Shown here piece by piece: positions 23,601-34,000 of a stretch of 64,000 nucleotides of DNA (the stretch's first letter is position 1; every line of letters begins with the position of its first letter). The translations under genes were made by a program, and so were the position numbers. The stretch is from NCBI GenBank assembly GCA_008973525.1, contig WACJ01000126.1, positions 2,604,001 through 2,668,000 of the forward strand, in the 5' to 3' direction. The notes under the pieces were generated by a model. It was not told where the DNA came from, searched no databases, and worked only from the letters and a program-made list of their open reading frames with translations. Origin of the DNA: Stenopsyche tienmushanensis (Eukaryota; Arthropoda; Insecta; Trichoptera; Stenopsychidae).

Positions 23601-23956
23601 ATTGGTAGATCAAATTCATGTCCATTTTGCGATGTAGAATTTAGCGACATCAGGGCGACTTTTGTCCATCCGGGCCCAACTTGCTCATGTTGAAGGTGAC
23701 AATTATTCACGATATCAATGTAGGTCATATATTTATTATTTTTCAATTTTTTTTCATAGCTCTGTAATAGCGTAATAAACCTCCTGAACCTGGATCACCA
23801 TCATCAGCAAGGACAACAGGATTGGAAGTCGCTGCAGGACATTAATTTGTCGAACCACAGGTGAAGCTGTGGACCGATTTGCTAAATCATAGCTTATAGT
23901 AATTGGTAAGGTTTTAGCGAATCGTGAAAAAGTCAAATGGCCAGGTACGTCTTCTT

Positions 23957-25153
23957 AACCAGTGTAACGTTTGAGGCGGGGGCGCTCTCGGGAGCAGAGC
24001 CCCCGGGCGGCTCCCCGCCCCCACGTGCTCGTCGGGATGGCCGCGTTGACGCATGGGTATGTTCTTCTATCGGGCTGTAATGTTGCTGCAGGAGGAACAA
24101 CCTCCTGCAGCCAAAGCTAACCGACGACTCTCCCGACTCCCGCATCCTGTGCGTCAAGAAGCGATCGGTCGGTAAGCAGGTGCAATGTCAATAGATAAAT
24201 GCCATTGTCGCTGCCGTTACGTGTCGCTATATTTTAATTACACGTTCAATCAACAATATTAACAATAAATACAAAAACACTTATACGGATGCCCCTCGGT
24301 GCACGAAATTTTCCGGACAATCTTTCCCTAGATTTCCGTATTTGCGCGAAACTATAAGTTCCGGCTACCGAACCTACATCACCGACTTTCATGGAATTCT
24401 CACACGTTGAGAACCCAGCCTGCGCCTCTCCGAGGGTAGTGACGGCAGCAATCAGCCCCACCATCGTGGTCCAATCCGCTCTGCACGCGATCTACTACCA
24501 TCCTGGCGACATTTCCAGCTCGCCGGCGTCTGGTGCTCACCAAGAGCATCGCGGCTCGCACTAAGTATCTCACCACATACTACCAGCCTGGTAGCATCAC
24601 CGGCACACCAGCGCCTGGTGCTCAGACAAAACATTGTGTCCATAATAATAACATCTAATACACAACAATTCAAATTTATTTCTTATTGTTACACTTTTTT
24701 TTGTGTGCCTCCAAAATCACTTATATTCGACGCCAGCGCTCCCGCGCAGCAGTTTTTTGTGACGCATCATCGCCCAGGAATTTGCGCCTCCTATGGCAGC
24801 TCAACTTCTCCACGTGGTCGACGGTGCGAATGGCCTTCTCGGTCGGAGGCCGGCAGATCTTCGACCCTCCAAATATTTTCGTATACTGTGAGTCGCGTGC
24901 GTTGAGCTCGATGATGCCGACGCACCATCTACATCGTCGCTTCGAGGCTGAATGCCGATGGATTCTCCCCCATCCTAACCTCAACGCCTCACGTTGCCGG
25001 CGCACGTCTTTTTCTTCGCCTTCCATTCAAAACCCTCAGCGTTTACAACCTGTCGATTCTGACACCAGTGTGAGTGCGGCCATCCCGACGAGCACGCGGA
25101 GGCGGGGAGCTGCCCGGGGGCCCTGAGAGCGCCTTCGCCCTAAACGTTACACT
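23957..25153. mobile_element. Element with about 95-bp GC-rich inverted ends (CAGTGTAACGTTT)
   Basis: The left end 23957-24052 (CCAGTGTAACGTTTGAGGC, then GGCGCTCTCGGG, CCCCCGGGCGGCTCCCCGCC and TGCTCGTCGGGATGGCCGC) is the inverse of 25065-25153. The interior is one arm of a further palindrome. It may be a composite or nested DNA transposon; no transposase was identified and no clear target duplication was found. Confidence 0.5.
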
Positions 25154-25825
25154 GTTGTAACGTTTAGGAGGGTTTTGAATGGAACGCGACGAAAACGACG
25201 CGCGCCGGCAACGTGAGGCGTTGAAGTTAGGTTAGGTTAAGTTGCACACCCATGGCCATTAAAAGGCCATGCGCACCGTTGACCACGTGGAGAAGTTGAA
25301 CTGTCATAGGAGGCGCAAATTCCTGGGCGATGATGCGTCACAGAAAACTGCTGCGCGGGAGCGCTGGCGTCGAATATAAGTGATTTTGGAGGCAAACAAA
25401 AAAAAGTGTAACAATAAGAAATAAATTTGAAAAACAAAATAAAGTTGAAAAAAATGAGCAATCAAGTAAATGACATAAGAACATCGGAGAACCGTGGTGC
25501 ACGAAATTGTTGTGTATTAGATGCTATTATTATGGACACGATGCTTTGTGTGAGCACCAGGCGCTGGTGTGCGTCACTATCCTCGGAGAGGCGCAGGCTG
25601 GGTTCTCAACGTGTGAGAATTCCATGAAAGTCGGTGATGTAGGGTCGGTAGCCGGAACTTATAGTTTCGCGCAAGTACGGAAATCTAGGGAAAGATTGTC
25701 CGGAAAATTTCGTGCACCGATGGCCACCCGTATAAGTGTTTTTGTATTTATTGTTAATATCGTTGATTGAACGTGTAATTAAAATATAGCGACACGTGAC
25801 GACAGCGACAATGGCGTTTGCCTAA
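24195..25825. repeat. 1.6-kb palindrome with long inverted arms
   Basis: The left arm (about 24195-25050) and right arm (about 25154-25825) are inverse copies. Shared words include CACGTTCAATCAAC, TTTTCCGGACAATCTTTCCC, CGGCTACCGAACCTACATCA, AAAATCACTTATATTCGACG and TTCCATTCAAAACCCTC. The right arm is shorter through internal deletions. A small perfect hairpin (CCTAAACGTTACA / TGTAACGTTTAGG) lies at 25139-25168. Mirror-image open frames occur in both arms (24246-24464 minus and 25507-25770 plus, sharing SMKVGDVGSVAGTYSFAQ), so they are copies of one unrecognised sequence. Confidence 0.85.
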
Positions 25826-25909
25826 CGGTACTTATTTTGAAATAAATATATAAACTGAATTGTACTTTTATGGTTGAATTATGTAAATGAGGTAAAAAAA
25901 TGTTGTTAT

Positions 25910-26110
25910 TCTTCTTCTTCTTTCTGTGCCGTGTCAGGTCCCCCCGACGTTGGCGATCACTCTGGCGAAGACCTCTCTGTTCTGCGCTGCTCGGAATAGT
26001 TCCTCCACTCTTCTTATTCCGGTCCACTCTCTAATGTTGCGCAGCCAGCTCATTTGCTTTCTACCGACTCCTTGTCTTCCCTCTACCTTGCCCTCCAGTA
26101 TCAATCGAAG
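25910..26110 (-). mobile_element. 3' end of a non-LTR retrotransposon
   Basis: The minus-strand frame ending at TGA 25936-25934 reads LILEGKVEGRQGVGRKQMSW, LRNIREWTG and then ELFRAAQNREVFARVIANV, the characteristic C-terminal tail of many non-LTR reverse-transcriptase ORF2 proteins (GK-EG-RG-GRK--SWL-NI--WTG ... R-A-DRE). It is followed by the usual GGCACAGAAAGAAGAAGAAT 3' tail. The element is 5' truncated at about 26110, and no catalytic RT domain remains. Confidence 0.75.
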
Positions 26111-26359
26111 AAAATGATATTTATTTCCACGCAGTACAAGACTCAGTTGTTATTATTATACTATAATACTTGGACATCTGGTATACATTATGTTATTGCT
26201 TATTATGTTATTGTATTACAAACTATTTGGATTTATTTTGAGAGAGGGGGACAACTGTAAAACATTTACTATTTTTTAGAAATTTGTTTTATATAAAGTA
26301 TACGTTCGACCAAGGATGTCGAAGTTAAGGGAGGAAGAGTGTAATTTTATATATTTAAG

Positions 26360-26527
26360 TGTGTTATTTTAACAGCGTCATCTCTTGTGGCCCTGTGGAG
26401 ACATTGCACCTGCATACCGACCGATCGCTTCTTGCGCGTGCACTGTTGCCGGTTAGGTAGTGACGCGCAGGAAGCGGGAGTCGGGAGAGTCGTCGGTTAG
26501 CCTTGGCTGCAGGAGGTTGTTCCTCAT
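26360..26527 (+). repeat. Dispersed repeat family C (TTTTAACAGCGCCATCTCTTG)
   Basis: A close copy, same strand, lies at 35762-35945. Both run from TGTTATTTTAACAGCGTCAT through CATACCGACCGATCGCTTCT and GTCGGGAGAGT to CCTTGGCTGCAGGAGG. The part 26398-26527 is also the inverse of 24089-24190, so this repeat forms an outer inverted pair around the 24-26 kb palindrome. Confidence 0.8.
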
Positions 26528-26639
26528 CCAGCCAGATCTCTCTCTCCATCTCGTGTGGAATCAATAGTTATTTAGCGAAGAGAGTCTTTCCATTCGTCGC
26601 CCGTCTATTCCCATACATTTGTCCAGCAACATCACAGCT

Positions 26640-26965
26640 TCAACATCCAATCCCAATTTTCGGGATTACGTTTTCCAATCCCGGGATCCCGAACAATTTT
26701 AGGTACATAAGAATCCCGGGATTAGAAAGCGTAATCCCGAAAATTTCGGGATTGAAATTTTTATCTAACAGAAATCGTACGCCTCACCAACACGATGAAG
26801 GCTACTAAATCGAGACATTCCCGACGAAATCTTGACGCTTGTAAACAGTGGCGTAATTACTAATTGGCGAAATTAGGCGACGCCTAGGAGCAGTAACTGT
26901 CTAATCTATGTAGACATATATAGCGTACATATATGTTTTTCAAATTGTTATAGTAACCTTTCCCT
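26640..26965 (+). repeat. Dispersed repeat family B, copy 3, with CCCGGGATT hairpin
   Basis: 26645-26765 is an inverted repeat (AATCCCAATTTTCGGGATTA ... AATCCCGAAAATTTCGGGAT). It is followed by ATCTAACAGAAATCGTACG, GATGAAGGCTACTAAATCGA, CAGTGGCGTAATTACTAATT and TGTTTTTCAAATTGTTATAG, as in the copies at 55960 and 59090. Confidence 0.75.
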
Positions 26966-26969
26966 TCAT

Positions 26970-27940
26970 TATCGGAATCGCGCTTCTCTTCTGTTGCTCT
27001 GGACTGGATCGGACTTCCTGTTTGCTGTTTTTTGCCAATTTTCTGCCCGTGGCTCCCGGGCCGTCCTGTTGACGGTTTTGGTCGAGTTTCGGGTGAAGAC
27101 TTCAAGCAAGTCTGCGTGAATTTGACACTGCTTAGGTTTAAGAACAGTTTCCGTCTTTTTTCAGTGAACAGTGATTCCCCACTATTTAGTTCTAGTAGAT
27201 GGGAAATCAACTGTTTTAATTGATGTTTATCAAATAGTGTTTATCATATTGCCCATTTATCATCAAATAGTGTTGTTTATATTTGCTTATTACAATTTTG
27301 CATCTGACGCATAATTAATATATTAATTTAATTGCAAGTTTGCCACCACAACAAAAATAATTCAGACATAATTAAAAATTGCTTTAATATTATATTGGAG
27401 GCTAGCCGTGATTATCACTCCTACGTGTTTATGTTCAATTTTAATCTATTTTCCAAACTATATGTCATGTTATCTATCGTTTAAAATTTATACTTTAAAA
27501 AAAATATCATAAAATGTTGTTATTTATGCGCTAATTTTACTATTACATGTCGTTATTCCCAGGCATTGCATATAACATTGAAAAGGCCACAATATCTAAT
27601 ATGCTTTAGTGTTTAATATATTCATTTTTTATTGTTCTTGTTTAAATCCAAATAATCGATCAATAAATTGTTCGTCGATGCTTGGATTTAGTTTATCCCT
27701 TTGAATTATCAAGTGTGTCGCGAGCCGTCCTTGCGGGTCTCGTGTACTGGTAGCTTTATAGCGCTAATGAGGTTATTTTTAAAACTCGTATTACTTCTGA
27801 CAGAACGACTGTAGCACTAGTTTTATGCCAGTTGATCACATTGTTTGCTTTAATATACACCACTTTCGAGGTTTTTAAAATAAAAATAAAATAATATAAA
27901 TAATTTATTTGTAAGAATATTTTTCGTATTTTTACAATTT
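26970..27940. other. Non-coding DNA downstream of troponin I
   Basis: No recognised gene. A 108-codon minus-strand frame (26884-27210) overlaps the end of a family B repeat and has no known domain. The rest is AT-rich spacer up to the troponin I polyadenylation region. Confidence 0.4.
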
Positions 27941-27958
27941 TGTCCATGAGTAAAAATA

Positions 27959-27964
27959 TTTATT
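27959..27964 (-). terminator. Candidate AATAAA polyadenylation signal, long troponin isoform
   Basis: AATAAA on the minus strand about 93 nt beyond the stop of the last extension exon (28059-28057). Confidence 0.45.
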
Positions 27965-28056
27965 GATAATATGATAGAGCGGCTGTAAACAAAAAATGTT
28001 TGGTGTGTATGAATATATTTTCTGTCCATCGGGTGTCCACATCTTGCTTAGAGAAA

Positions 28057-28067
28057 TCAAGCAGGAG
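28057..28067 (-). CDS. wupA: wupA last exon of the long isoform (11 nt coding)
   Basis: After GTTTCATTTCAG the exon reads CTCCTGCTTGA. Joined to the G left by the preceding exon this gives Ala-Pro-Ala-stop, completing the extension as VE-APA. The acceptor is strong, the phase is right, and an AATAAA lies downstream. It was chosen because no other acceptor in the next kilobase gives a plausible ending; RNA evidence is absent. Confidence 0.65.
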
Positions 28068-31000
28068 CTGAAATGAAACATTTTTTCATAATATCCGTAA
28101 AATGTTTAATATCTACATAATATACACAAAAATGTATACTACTCCTAACAAAATACATCACAATAAGGCTTTGTACGCATTTAGGAACATTTATAATTGA
28201 AGCGGTAGCGTAAATTGATCTAAACGTCACGAAAAGTGAAACGATTCTCCTTCTCCGAAATGATTATTTGCTCAAATATCCGTCCGTTCATATACATACA
28301 CCGCGCGAGTCCCACGTATTGATTTTTTTGTACTATCACAGGAATACTTGTTTATAAATTTTAAGAAAACCCTAATCTAAATATTTGTATAAATAAATAT
28401 TTGACGTTTACTACTATTGTTTTACATGAAAAATATATGTTTTTTAAGACGATTTTAATGTATAGTAAATAGTCACCTTCCACTGGAGGAGCAGCTGCTG
28501 GTGGCGCTTCTGGTGCTGGCGCGGGTGCTGCTTCAGGTGCTGGGGCAGGAGCTGGTGCTGCTGCTGGAGCGGCTACAAATTTAATTAAATTTTATTAATC
28601 TATTTAGGATATATAGAATAAATATATACGTAATATAAATTGTGTTGTACCTTCCGCAGGTGCTGCAGGGGGAGCTTCAGGTGCTGGTGCTGCACCCTCC
28701 GCGGGTGCTGCAGGCGCTGCTGCTGCTGGAGGTGGAGCGCCTTAAAAACGATTACATAGATAGTAGGAAACGTATGTTTTTTTACAATAACATTAAATTG
28801 TATTCGTTCAAATGTTTACCTTCTGCGGGGGGAGCTGCCGGCGCACCTTCAGCTGGAGGTGCTGCAGGTGCTCCTTCCGCAGGGGGTGCTGCTGGTGCTC
28901 CTTCTGCGGGAGGTGCTGCTGGTGCTCCTTCCGCTGGAGCAGCAGCAGGTGCTCCTTCTGCTGGGGGTGCAGCACCATCTGCTGGAGCAGCAGCAGGGGC
29001 TCCTTCTGCTGGAGGTGCTGCCCCATCTGCTGGAGGCGCAGTGCCATCTCCTGCTGGCGCAGCCTCACCACCTTCTCCCTCCTATATCCCAGCAAATTAC
29101 ATTATATCTACTGCATTATATTCACGTTTTAATATTTATATCTTGATATATTCGAATTTAATCAATATTAACCCCTTGCACCACGATTTGCAGCACTGAT
29201 CAATAACGCCTCAATGTAGATAATTAAATATAAATAATTCACCGGTAAAATTAATAATTAACGCGTATCTAATTGCTGGCAATTCGAATTCATCATAAAT
29301 TTTTTGCTAAAATTGCGTTGAACGTACGCCTGACGATATTGCAGCTTAAGCGGTTAAAACAATTTTAAGCAAATATACAAGATATAAATATATTATTTAC
29401 ACATAAAGCGATTTATTTTATTAGAATATCTAACAATGCTATATTTTTTTATCAAAATACAGAAATATTAGTCGAAATTGAATTTTAATGAATTAAATTA
29501 AAAAATAATCATCGGATCTAAGCCTCTCAATATTATTGCTTTACATGAATATTATATTATTATATAACTCCTTTGGCAAAATTTAAACTTGGCAAATAAA
29601 AAATAGGGGGGGGGGGGTGTCGCTGTTTTCATTAATATTATTATGATCTGTAGGCGGTGATTCTAAAAAATTAAATAAAATCATTATAAGTTCAAAATAA
29701 ACCCTGGAAATTAAATAAGCTATTGTAGTTATTACATTATATTATTATTTGGATTAAAACGTTAAACACATTTGAGCATGAAATCCATGTTGCGAGATAA
29801 AACGTACACATGTTATTAATTAATACTTGTTGTAAAAAAATAAATTCACTTTAAAAGGTAGTTAGTCACATTAGGTTTCCATATTATTTGACATTACTAT
29901 TCATCATGCTCAATAACATAAAATGGGACTTACTTCTTGAACGACACGTTCATGGGACACTAATCTGATTTTTTCTATACTTACAACTTATACTTATTAT
30001 TTGTATTTTATTTTTTTCTTATTTTTATCCAAATATTTTTATTAATTTAATGTTTTGGGAATTTTGCCTGATATACTTCACTATTTTTTAAAAAAGATAT
30101 TTATATTGAATTACACCACTGACGAGTTCAAAACTAATTTAAAACTACTTAAAATTAGTTCCATTTTAACCCTTAATAATTATCTATAACATTGAACCTC
30201 TAAGTGCCTTAAACGCTTTTATTTATTCAATTGTATAGGATAATTTTAAAATTTAAATGAATATCGGAGGATCAGAAAGTAATCAAAGTTTTGAGACTTA
30301 CTCTTTCGCAATCTATCTACATCGAGACACGGTTCAGGAAACATTTATTTCGTGTAAACGAAGAAGATAGATCAACTAACTAATAAAAATAAATAAGAAT
30401 GTTTACAACCTCAGGAAGGATCTTAGTATGGGAAGACCCATCTGCTGAAACAAGCACTCGGGGTAGCTGAGCTCAATGTCGACAACATGGTTCACAGCAT
30501 GATGGAAAGCAAGAAGAACTGAAACCTTTGGCGCGAATACGTAGAAGAGACTCTGAGCGCCAAAGAGGACAGTGAAAGAGAGAGACGCAGAGCGCCTCTC
30601 CAACAATAGAATAGGGCCAATCACCTAAAGCCAGACTACCTGTCCTCCTGAAGCAATGTGGAAAACAATACCAGGAGGGGGGAGAAAGACAAGGGAGGGG
30701 TTTAATGGGTACAATCCTACACTACCCGCAAAGGGTGTCTTGGCTTGTAAGAGCCCGTTCCCATAGATTCCCCTCCCACAGGAAAAAAAAGTGTGGGAAG
30801 ACCCTATAAATTGTACGATTCAATGGTGTCAGATCATACCAAATAAGCTGTCATGATTAACAGTCTAAAGGCATCTTAATCGCATAGGTAAATTAATTAA
30901 ATGAATGATTTGTGTCGCTTAACGTATTAAAGCACCAAAGGACAATCTGTGCATCTTAGCATCTGGAGAATAGAAAAAAGGGGATTGTCTTTCGTTTTGG

Positions 31001-34000
31001 TCACATGATCATCGATGCCATGCAACAAGTAATTGACACCGTTAAACGAGCGTGGCAAGAATATACGATCAGAAGAGTTAGGAAATAGCTCTCAGAAGCT
31101 GACCCGAAGTTTACAGTCCACAAATTATTACAAGACGCTAGAAAGTCGTTTCCACGCGCTTGGCGGTCTACCATCATGAGATTAAATTTTGCAGGTTGAT
31201 CCAATACCTGGGGAAGCAAATTGGCGACAACTGCGATTCGTGGAGTATACAGAAAAGGCGACCTGAATTGCTGAGGGTCTGGTTAAATTGATGCCCAACA
31301 TCGGAGGACCAAAAGACAACAGAAGAGAGATAGGCAATACAAAATGGAGCCAAAAAAACAACATGCGAGAAAGCATATCTTGATGATGTGGCAGCCAAGA
31401 TACGACAGCTTCATTAAGAGTCGATGGACACACCGATTTATCAGAGACCGGAAGATATGGAATCTCAGAAAATATTGCCAGCTGTGTTTTTCACCTGACC
31501 CAGATTCTGCTTTGGGGAATATCTTCAAAAATAACCGGGGAGATAAGCCTGGAGTGCCATTATTATGGAGCAACCAACGATGATACCGCACACGTGTTAT
31601 TCAACTACTCAGCATAGAACCCTGAAAGGGACGTGGGGCTTTGTGGATCAAATATACAACGTGCATTATGCAGCAAAAGAAAGAGACCGATAAACGGCCA
31701 ACATAAAAAATGAACCCAGGGAGGCATATATGACTGCCACTCTATTGCAATACTTAACTAGTGGCTAGATGGTTCTGAATAGGAGAGGGGTTTTAGTGGG
31801 TAAAAATCCCATACTACCACCAGAATGGTGTTTTGAAGATTTTGAAGAAGCAAACAAAAAACCCCTTTTTCAAATTAATTTGAAGCTGACTTGATTTTCC
31901 AGAAAATTATGACAGTAAATAAGAAACAAGTACAGAATTTAGTGAAACAAAATTTTTCAGGAAAAATGCCTGTTTGTTGTGGCAAAAAGTGATTACTTTC
32001 TGGTCCCCCCAATATTTAAAAAACATATACGGGATTGCGCTTTATACGGTATTGCGCTATAATGGTCTTTTTAACCCCGCTCTCTCCGTTATATAGCTTT
32101 TCATTTAACTAAGCCGTAAAGCGAGGTATCCAGGCCGTAAAAAGAGGTATTGGTGTAAAATTTTGATTTTGAATATTCTACAAAATCCAAATTATCGGCA
32201 CTGAAAGGACTAAAATCTAATAATTCTATAAAAATAAAACATATATCACAATAATCCAATGTCAACAAAAAAAACATAAAAAGGATTCTAAACTCTAATA
32301 AAATTATAGATTATGTATAATATGTCCATATGCAAAATCACGATTCAGGATAAACGATCTGTATGATACTCGTGCTAGGATGTATTAAAAAAAACATAGA
32401 AGATGTGTCTCATTCAAAAGGATCGAAAATGTGTTCGGGGACATCTTTTTCATATTCAGGATCATGCATTTTCATCTTCATTTTGGGTAATCGTGCTTCT
32501 GAATTCAAGGCGCAGATTCGTGTGAACATCAATCATACGATCGGCGTTTGATTTGTATGTTTGGAGGAATTTCAATGGAAAAATGTGTGTTTATCTGTAT
32601 GTCTGTGTTACTTTATTCGCATCATCATTGCATTACACTCGAAATAGAATCATGTCAAATTTGACGGCATAGCGAGCTGAATTTGGCACATTCGATACAA
32701 AATAATTTTGTCATGAAACAAATAATGTATTTGATAAAGTATAAACAATAATTACACAAAAATTAAAGTTACAAACAATGTAAAATTAAGTAAAAATACG
32801 TACAGACGTCGAAATGAAAACAGGTTTTTTTTATAAATAGTTTTTTTCAGTTTATTTATAAATAAGTTGTAGTTTGATTGTTGCAAATATATATGTATGG
32901 TTGTTATACGTATATATATTTTATTGGATTATATTAAATAAAATGTATTGCGAAATGTTTTTTGTGGTCATATTTTCAGTGATGTTGATGGTGAAACACT
33001 TGGGTGGAATGTGTTTCTAAAGGAAGGTGTGAGGGTTGGGTCCAGCAGGCAATGCTCATGCCTCAACTTCCTCCTCTTTTACCTTCTGTGCATCTCCGGG
33101 TTTGCCCTTGGACCAGTCAGGTTTTTTCTGCAACATCAAGAAAAACATTATAAATAAAAATCGTTTTTGAATCATCCCCTATTCGGGGGATAAAGAATCG
33201 ATTAAGATTCTCGATCGAACTTGTTTTTTTGACGTTTTGTTAAGTTTTAATTATTTAAAAATGTTTTTTTTATCATTTGTCTTTGATTCAACTATGTCAT
33301 GTTTTTATTAGATATTAGGCTGTAACATATCAAATTGCAGAATTTCAATCGATCATGGTTTCGTGCTATATTTTACAAGTTCAGCTATTTAAAATAGACT
33401 CAGGTACTATTCCCATTTTAAATATGAAGTTAATTCATTTTTATGTACTTTGATAGTATCTACTAAAGGTTTGAGGCTAGCAGGGCCGTAACTAGGGAGT
33501 GGCAAAACAGGCGCCTGCTACGGGCGCAACTGGGCTTGGGGCGCAAAACGCAGGATACCGACCCGATTAGGAGAGTTGCACCTGGTTTTTATTTTACTTG
33601 ACTATCCCACTGTAAATGTATTAACGCGATAATTGACATAGCAATATTATCACTTTGACGTACACAGCTGTCAAATCCCGTCATTCGTTAGCAGATAATA
33701 CTTGCTTTTTGCGCCAGATAAGTCTATGCATACCGTTTTCGTGGACAATTCAAATCTTATCTCAGAGAAGTTTGAGTTTTTGAGCCACTTAAGTTTGCTT
33801 TCATTTTGATGAGTTTCGTCGATGTGAGATAAGATTTGAAGTGTCGGCGAAGATGGTATGCATGGGCTTATCTGGTGCAATAAGCAGGTATTATCTGTGG
33901 ACGCATGACGGTATTTGACGGTAACTGTGCGTCGGCGCATCATGTCCTAGTTACGGCTCTGGAGGCTAGTATTTTTTTTTATTAAGGTTACAATACCATT

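Noticed and set aside
24686..25126. 146-codon plus-strand frame with overlapping frames on both strands
   Set aside because: It lies across the arm and spacer of a palindromic repeat and has no recognisable domain; openness is explained by GC-rich repeat sequence.
28642..29199. 185-codon plus-strand frame rich in Ala/Gly
   Set aside because: It is antisense to the Pro-Ala exons of troponin I; the repeat DNA has no stops on either strand, and splice phases support the minus strand.
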